DNA of 64,000 bases from Andrena cerasifolii. Its lineage: Eukaryota > Arthropoda > Insecta > Hymenoptera > Andrenidae. This document shows positions 57,699-64,000 of this stretch, in pieces (within the stretch, counting starts at the first letter, position 1; each line of letters begins with the position of its first letter). The stretch lies in contig NC_135126.1 of the NCBI RefSeq assembly GCF_050908995.1, forward strand, positions 744,001 to 808,000, given 5' to 3'. The position numbers and the translations under genes are program-made. The notes beneath the pieces were generated by a model. The model was not told the DNA's origin and searched no databases. It saw nothing but the letters and a program-made list of their open reading frames with translations.

Positions 57699-60097
57699 GA
57701 AACTCAAGGTTTACGATACCCGCAATAACTATTGAGGCCGTAAACGAAAGTCTCTAAGAAAACATGCTTTGTTCAAATCACGAAAAGAACGGAAAGCGGC
57801 TTACTCAAAAATAGTTTTGCTGGCGCGCGTGTCATAAACCATGCCGACCATCTGTACGCCAAATGTTCATATTTTGCCGTACCGATGACCGCTACACAAT
57901 CTACTCCAAATTTTGGCAGCTTACAGTCAGGTTATAACCTGACCAGTGTCAAATAAGGTAAGTTGTCAAAATTTGAGATGCCACTTGTTCTTACAAATAT
58001 GTATCGTTGTACCATTGAATTGCAACCAAATGCAGTCTCAAACACAAGGTAAGTTGGCCAAATTTGAATTGCGTCATGTTTGTATATCATAAATATAACA
58101 ACCCATTACCACAAATTCAAACGACTTGAAATCAGCCTGTAACCACAAATCAAATCAATTCAATGCATATGCAATCAGCATATAACCACAAATCAAAACA
58201 TAGACACTGAAAAGTAAATAAAAAAAATATCAAAAACATTTTTTTTAAGTTACACGATTTTATTTAAAATGCAATAAAAACCAAAAATTCTCCATGCGCG
58301 TTTTGATATTCATTATTCATGTAAAAATCCAAGTGTATTTGATTATTTTCAGTAAATTTGTTATCTGGTAAAATATTTTTTCTTTTGTGTATAATATATA
58401 TTTTTGTTATATTTTGTAATAGTTATACCTAACGCATATATTTATAGTTTTTTACATAAATTAGTACTTTTTAAATTATAAAAATGAAGATTTTGTACGT
58501 GTACATGGTCTTCAAATGGGTGTTCCACTTTACCCTACCACTTGATGGAGGCGAAGATTTCAATACCTCCGGGTAAATCTTATTTTCCTTTGTTGCCAAA
58601 TATTTTTCTTAACAAAGTCTTTGATTTTCATATGTTCTAAGGTCCACTTAAGACTCCTGTTGAAGTCCCGTGTCTTTTTTTTCTTTCCGATTTTAAGTTA
58701 TCACCCTCCAAAGTTAAACAGTCCATTTTACCCTACTCTCCCCTACACAAAGTACTATACATATACATAATACATACATATAGATCGGCAAAGCGGTGCA
58801 CATAGTTTCTTTTCGTAGTTATTAAACTTGCGTAGAATTTATCCTTAATTCTGTCCCGTGATAATTTGTAAGTTATAATATTAAAAATTATCCGAAGTCA
58901 TTCCCTATGCAAATTATCTTTGTAAAAAGAAGTGAGATCCCCATAAAATACTTTTAAAAAAAGTAAAAAAAAAAATACGCCAAGTACAGGAATTCAAATA
59001 TATCACAAAAAATAGAAGATAATAATAATTACAAAATAAGAAAAAGATGTGAAATCAAAATGAGCTGCAAGTACATAAAGGTGCTTACAGTCAAATACTT
59101 GGCGTGGCCAGGCAAGGTCAAGGTGTCGATGAATAAAAATTATTTGAAAACGCAAAATAATGAAAGTGTACTCATATTGTCAGAGATTTAAATTGACAAA
59201 TTATCTGAAAGCCCGCGAGAGGGAAGGTATGGGTATTGATGATCTGAGAATACCTTGCGAAACGCAAGACGCGAGTGCTAGGACTGCCAAGCAGCGCATT
59301 ATACGCGGTCGCTGACTGTTGGTAGCGCGCGAGATTTATATATATCGTCATATCTTCTACAATTATTTATTAATCAGTGTGAAAATTGGTGAAAATCTTC
59401 CTTGAATATTAAGGAAAAACTTTGTCGCTGCAAGTTATATGTACCTCAAAATTGCCTCGATATTTTTTAACGGCGATCGTTGAAAAACATGGGTTATGTC
59501 CAGTATTACTGTTTAATTAAATATTATTACATTTGTTAACATAAGGGATTTATGCATACATTTTACGGCTTCGCTAGAGTGTTCTGAAGTTATGTTTTAA
59601 GTTTCATAACGATCCGTTAATATTTACTCAAGTTATCGCAATTTATGTCTAAAGAAATAATGATTTTGGACGATGAAAATTTTTTTGGTTTATAATTTTT
59701 AGCTCGAATAGTAATGATTGGATAAACAAACTGCAAATAGAAAAAATGTGTGTCGTGGCGAGCTTTACAACACTATATTTTTTAAAATTAAGTTTAACAA
59801 AATTTTATTTTTCAATCTTTCTTAGCGTTTGGACAACAATTTTTCCCATTTTCGAGCGCTAGTCCCCTTATTGCATTCGACCCTTCAATTGCAATACAAT
59901 TGAATTTTCTTACATTTGACTATGTAAATATGATTATGCATTAGTTCCTTCGTCCCCTTATGTCAGTTTTATTAAAAGAAAAAAAAAATTCTCCTACTTT
60001 TGACAAGCTTTTGAAATCAGGTGTTGCATATTACCTGCCTTTATCCTATAACTTCTGACTCTACTTTCCACTTGCGTTCAAATTCTCTTGCTCACTT
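57699..60097. other. AT-rich DNA with transposon scraps
   Basis: GTAAGTTGGCCAAATTTGA-like motifs occur three times (57906-57928 inverted, 57959-57980, 58051-58073), as in subterminal regions of the pogo-like elements. 58520-58745 carries TTTACCCTACCACTT and TTTTACCCTACTCTCCCCTA, the right end of a GGGGAGAGTAGGGT MITE whose left end I cannot find. TACGCCAAGTAC (58976) and ATACTTGGCGT (59094) are a short inverted pair. No gene seen. Confidence 0.35.
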
Positions 60098-60520
60098 ACA
60101 AAGGAAGATCCACAAACTGGAAATTTAAAAAGTTATGAAACTTCGGGGATATGTGGAGGATATATAGGTATGTATTACGCAAATTTTTTGTTGCCCAAAT
60201 TCACTCTAAGAGGGTGAAAATGATCCCTGAAAATCCGTGTATTTTCAATTTTTGTATAACTCGCGAACTGTAAAAGATAGAAAAAAAAGTTACTTCTTTT
60301 AATTAGGACTATCATCTGGATACTTATAGTTCCTAAAGTTCGCCAGTTATATAACACAAAATCGGAAAATAGCCGGATTTTCAGGGGTCATTTCATCTTC
60401 TCAAAGTTAATTTGGGCAGCAAAGAATATTGCGTAATAGGTACATATCTATACATTCTCTATATATCCTCGAAATTTCACAATTTTTTTAAATCTCCGGA
60501 TTGGGGATCTTACCTTTTTA
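60098..60520. mobile_element. ACAAGGGAA foldback MITE, copy 2
   Basis: It aligns with 55508-55940 through CTAAGAGGGTGAAAATGATCC, ATCGGAAAATAGCCGGATTTT and GGGCAGCAAAGAATATTGCG. Ends are more decayed (ACAAAGGAAGATCC; complement AAAAAGGTAAGATCC). It sits in the same orientation as copy 1 as far as a near-palindrome allows. Non-coding. Confidence 0.65.
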
Positions 60521-61221
60521 GTATATGTCATAATTGCGTTTCAAATATACCTAATACAGTTTAGAAAAAATATTGTCAACAACTGGTAAACAACTTCTTA
60601 ACACCCTAGCGTAATTTTGGAAATTAGACGAAAGCATTCATATTATTCTTCTGAATTTTCATGACTCTGCTGCAATAACCTCGATTTCACGAGACGAAAT
60701 CAGCTAATCTCCAGTATCCAATGATTAATAATTACTAATCACGATTAAAGTTATTAGCCGCGCTTTGCCAGCCGAAATTAACGACGAGTTTCAAACGTGG
60801 CTCCATAACGCATTTGATTATTCAACGTGGCTTTCAACGACTAGCTAATTTTGGCTTCCCTTCTACGAGGTAATAGTTCGAAATTACCTCTGTATCATTG
60901 GCTCGTCAAGTCGACCGTGTGGAATGGAAGTCTAACTAGCGTCACTAACATTCATCTCATAATAAAAAATTAAACGTGCCACCTTATTCTGTTTAAACAA
61001 CGCGTAAAACGTTGATGTTGTCCGTGCAGGAACAAATACAACCCGTTCATATTGATCATTTCAGTTCAATCGGTTCACTTGCCTCGGTAATCAAAGCTCG
61101 AGAATTAGCGAGTTCTCTGCGAGAGTTAACTTTCTTGCTCCACAGCGTGCTCGATTCAGGACTCACGTGTTCTACAGAATCTTCTACATTCATAATAACT
61201 ATTAAAACCGTACAAGAATAA
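60521..61221. other. Unique DNA up to the LINE insertion, with a possible exon
   Basis: 61012-61221 plus is an open frame preceded by an acceptor-like GTTGTCCGTGCAG at 61018-61030. From there it reads EQIQPVHIDHFSSIGSLASV and on through SSLRELTFLLHSVLDSG to TAA exactly where the A-rich tail of the LINE begins. Even, protein-like, but unrecognised; may be coincidence. Confidence 0.22.
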
Positions 61222-62263
61222 TTATTTATTTATTTCGACAAATATTTATTTATTTATTTATTTAAATAATTATACGGAGAATACCCATGGTTTACAAGAG
61301 ACAAAGCAGAGAAATTAACTAGAGAGTCTGTACAATAAATAAGCCAAGGATACACGGCTAACAATGCCAACTAAACTGAACTAAAAGATAAACAAGAACT
61401 AAGAACACAAAACTAAATACCAAATACTAAATACCCCTATGTAAGTTAGTTACAGTCCTATAAAGAATCGTCCTTACCGAAGTCAAGGAGCATTGGAAGG
61501 GGTCTATGCCATTGAAATTCTGATTCGCAATAATCATCGCCCTATTAATAGGGTCAACAGCGTAATGTCGATATTTCGGTACCCTAGCCGCAAAGAGAGG
61601 CCTGGAACGCATGCTCCTAACCGGAGCATTGAATGCTACTAGTGCAAGCAAGTAAGGACAATCTATATAACCTCTAATAACCTTATACAGAAAAATAATA
61701 TTCGCAAAACATCTGCGCTCCTCTAAAGTGACCATCCCAAGTGATGCAAGTACAAGGCCATAGTCATGATCGTCCCAAACCATTGGATTCCCAAGGATAC
61801 GAGATGCAAACCTCAAAAACTTATGCTGCACTCTTCCAATGGATTTTATAAATTTCGTATGCTTGGGGCTCCAAATAATTGAGGCATACTCAACATGAGA
61901 CCTGACAAGGGCAAAATACAGCAGCTTCAGAGACTCGCTATTCCTGAAGTGCCTGGCAAACCTAGAAATAAAGCCCAAGGCTCTCATAGCCTTACTGGTA
62001 CAGCGCAAATAGTGAGGCCGAAAGTCAAAACAAGGTATTATGCACACCCCTAGATCGACGACTTCAGACACTTCACTAAGTTCAACGTTATTCAATTTAT
62101 ACGAGTATTTCATACAAAACCTAGCACGGGACGCTCTCAGAACAACACATTTCCTCAAGTGCAGCCGCATACTATTCGCAGTACACCAACGCTACAACCT
62201 CATATTGATCTTCCTGCATACAATTAGCATCCTCAACCCCACGTATAACCCTGCACAATTTTA
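61222..62263 (-). mobile_element. 5'-truncated LINE (Jockey/CR1-like), minus strand
   Basis: The minus-strand copy ends in a (TAAA)n-type tail (61222-61268) and is cut at its 5' side exactly where the octamer satellite begins. It retains the end of the RT frame and a short 3' UTR (61269-61426). No matching target duplication found. Confidence 0.72.
61427..62170 (-). pseudogene. LINE reverse transcriptase C-terminal (thumb) part
   Basis: 247 residues, open to a stop. Motifs: LRKCVVLRASRARF, VVDLGVCIIPCFDFRPHY, ALGFISRFARHF, LYFALVRSHVEYASIIWSP, then IGRVQHKFLRFASR. The D-L-G-V...H...LGF...R and LVRS-x-x-EYAS-x-x-WSP blocks define the region after the YADD box in Jockey/CR1-type non-LTR retrotransposons. 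Upstream, in the same frame, WCTANS is readable and a TAG follows further upstream, so the true ORF began before the truncation. The polymerase active site (YADD) and endonuclease are missing. The long intact frame suggests a fairly recent copy. There is no RNase H. Confidence 0.85.
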
Positions 62264-63079
62264 AATCACTAATTACTAATCACTAAATCACTAATTACTA
62301 ATCACTAAATCACTTATTACTAATCACTAAATCACTAATTACTAATCACTAAATCACTTATTACTAATCACTAAATCACTAAATCACTAAATCACTGAAT
62401 CACTGAATCACTGAATCACTGAATCACTGAATCACTGAATCACTGAATCACTGAATCACTGAATCACTGAATCACTGAATCACTGAATCACTGAATCACT
62501 GAATCACTGAATCACTGAATCACTGAATCACTGAATCACTGAATCACTGAATCACTGAATCACTGAATCACTGAATCACTGAATCACTGAATCACTGAAT
62601 CACTGAATCACTGAATCACTGAATCACTGAATCACTGAATCACTGAATCACTGAATCACTGAATCACTGAATCACTGAATCACTGAATCACTGAATCACT
62701 GAATCACTGAATCACTGAATCACTGAATCACTGAATCACTGAATCACTGAATCACTGAATCACTGAATCACTGAATCACTGAATCACTGAATCACTGAAT
62801 CACTGAATCACTGAATCACTGAATCACTGAATCACTGAATCACTGAATCACTGAATCACTGAATCACTGAATCACTGAATCACTGAATCACTGAATCACT
62901 GAATCACTGAATCACTGAATCACTGAATCACTGAATCACTGAATCACTGAATCACTGAATCACTGAATCACTGAATCACTGAATCACTGAATCACTGAAT
63001 CACTGAATCACTGAATCACTGAATCACTGAATCACTAAATCACTAAATCACTAAATCACTAAATCACTAATTACTAATC
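62264..63079. repeat. Octamer satellite (CACTGAAT)n with variant flanks
   Basis: 62393-63032 is 640 bp of perfect CACTGAAT units, 80 copies. Outside the core the unit becomes CACTAAAT (three or four copies on each side) and then a composite AATCACTAATTACT / AATCACTTATTACT, present several times at the left and once at the right. The array is thus roughly symmetric: old variants at the edges, one homogenised variant in the centre. The true copy number may differ from the assembly. Confidence 0.97.
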
Positions 63080-63195
63080 TTCCAGAAATGTAGCATGAAG
63101 TTATCACTCAGAGTGAATGTTAAAAGCCTCTAACCGAATAGGAAGAATTTTACTCATCATTTCTCACAAAAATTGAAATTATCTACTCTCTATAC

Positions 63196-63410
63196 CATGG
63201 GTGCACAGGGAGCCGTTTTTAGCGCCTAGCTTCGAGCAACCCGCCTGCCCCGTTGCTAAGTTTAAAATCGGTGAGGAGAACTGCAGTAGCGTATATAGCT
63301 GGGTTCAAGTCGTACTAAATGCACGTTCGCCTCACCGATTCTAACCTTAGCAACGGGACGGGCGGGTTGCTCGCAGCTAGGCGCTGAAAACGGCTCCCTG
63401 TGCACCCCTG
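63196..63410. mobile_element. hAT-type MITE with perfect 8-bp TSD
   Basis: The ends are CATGGGTGCACAGGGAGCC and, on the complement, CAGGGGTGCACAGGGAGCC, extending to about 75 bp per arm (through GCGCCTAGCT and GCAACCCGCC). CTCTATAC flanks both sides exactly (63188-63195, 63411-63418). An 8-bp duplication with CAGGGGTG ends is diagnostic of hAT. 215 bp, almost fully palindromic, non-coding. Confidence 0.85.
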
Positions 63411-63418
63411 CTCTATAC

Positions 63419-64000
63419 AAGCAGTGTTTTCTTAAAAATCCTTTACGAACTTCGCTTGACCAGGTCTCGAAACTCTATTAACATATTACTGCCACATTAC
63501 ACGGCAAGCTTCCATTTGCTTTAACTTTCCTCTAAAGCAACCCCCCGAATGAATTCTTTCTACTTCTAGCCGTCACCTGGTAATCACTATCAGCACCAGA
63601 TCGTTAACATAGCAAACGTTTGATAGACAAGCGATTCGCGGGATCGCGATGAAAGCAACCCCCCTTGGTCACTGATTGCCACGGATCCAGACCGTTTTCC
63701 CTCGGTTTTCTGGGAGGCGGTGGCCGGGAGGGGGTTAATCGCCACACGGACCACCTCCCTTTTTCTTGCTGGCGGCCTTTTATGCTAAACGCTCGCTTCA
63801 TTTGAATGTCGCTAATGCGAAAAACCGATGCATACTAATGGAGAGTGTTTTCCCCCCTTTCTCACCCTCCCGTCAAAGGGTGGAGGCTGAACACCGAAAT
63901 CACCGGCCCTCGTTTCTACCCCCGTGTTCGTACGCGGTATTTGCGTGCACAGCCACTGGCTGTTTCTAAGCCGGCTCTTTATATCATATGCATGCATTAA
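63419..64000. other. Unique DNA at the right edge
   Basis: 63640-63960 is GC-richer with opposing unrecognised frames. No gene, repeat end or RNA seen. Confidence 0.3.

Noticed and set aside
62264..63079. CRISPR-like array
   Set aside because: The units are contiguous 8-mers without spacers in a eukaryotic context; this is satellite DNA.

Overview
This window looks like eukaryotic nuclear DNA from an insect. Hymenoptera, perhaps an ant, is my best guess. It has AT-rich spacers, islands of GC-rich non-coding DNA without CpG depletion, splice-like signals, and a dense mixture of DIRS, LINE, LTR, Helitron, pogo, hAT, piggyBac-type, Harbinger-type and Transib-type transposon remains. I see no bacterial operons, no rRNA, no convincing tRNA and no complete host gene. 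The taxon is inferred from style only and was not tested by any search.

Layout. 1-2290 is a decayed DIRS-like tyrosine-recombinase retrotransposon interrupted by a 427-bp Harbinger-type MITE. 2.7-8.4 kb holds a hAT-type MITE, a Helitron end, a pair of nested pogo-like elements and a piggyBac-type MITE. 9.7 kb carries a possible 57-bp minus-strand host exon. 10.4-15.9 kb contains a palindromic element broken by a second MITE, and a 1,077-bp palindrome whose ends and 5-bp target duplication match Transib. 17.5-24.6 kb holds an inverted pair of one TTAA-flanked family and two pogo-like deletion derivatives. 26-27 kb is a foldback element split by a solo LTR. 30.3-31.6 kb has two more piggyBac-type MITEs. 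34.6-36.4 kb is a three-level nest: a LINE 3' end, a TIR element inside it, and a mariner-type foldback inside that. 40.7-41.1 kb holds the best host-exon candidate, also on the minus strand. 41.5-42.4 kb is a pogo derivative with part of its DDE domain. 45.5-48 kb has an LTR-like sequence, a second foldback copy and a hAT-like element. 51.3-52.9 kb is a large palindrome built from two head-to-head copies of the 3' end of a transposon gene. 55.5-60.5 kb holds a repeated foldback family, an LTR-like sequence and a CpG-rich MITE. The right end has a truncated minus-strand LINE, an octamer satellite with 80 perfect core copies, and a hAT MITE with a perfect 8-bp target duplication.

How it fits together. 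The two host-exon candidates lie on the same strand about 31 kb apart. The simplest reading is that much of the window is intron or intergenic DNA of one minus-strand gene, filled by transposons. This is inference: I could not identify the protein. The transposons are mostly short non-autonomous derivatives. Several sit inside one another, and in several cases the target duplications or an empty-site paralogue let the insertion order be read directly. No novel multi-gene system is visible. The strongest novelties are structural: palindromes, nests, the octamer array and shared subterminal motifs.
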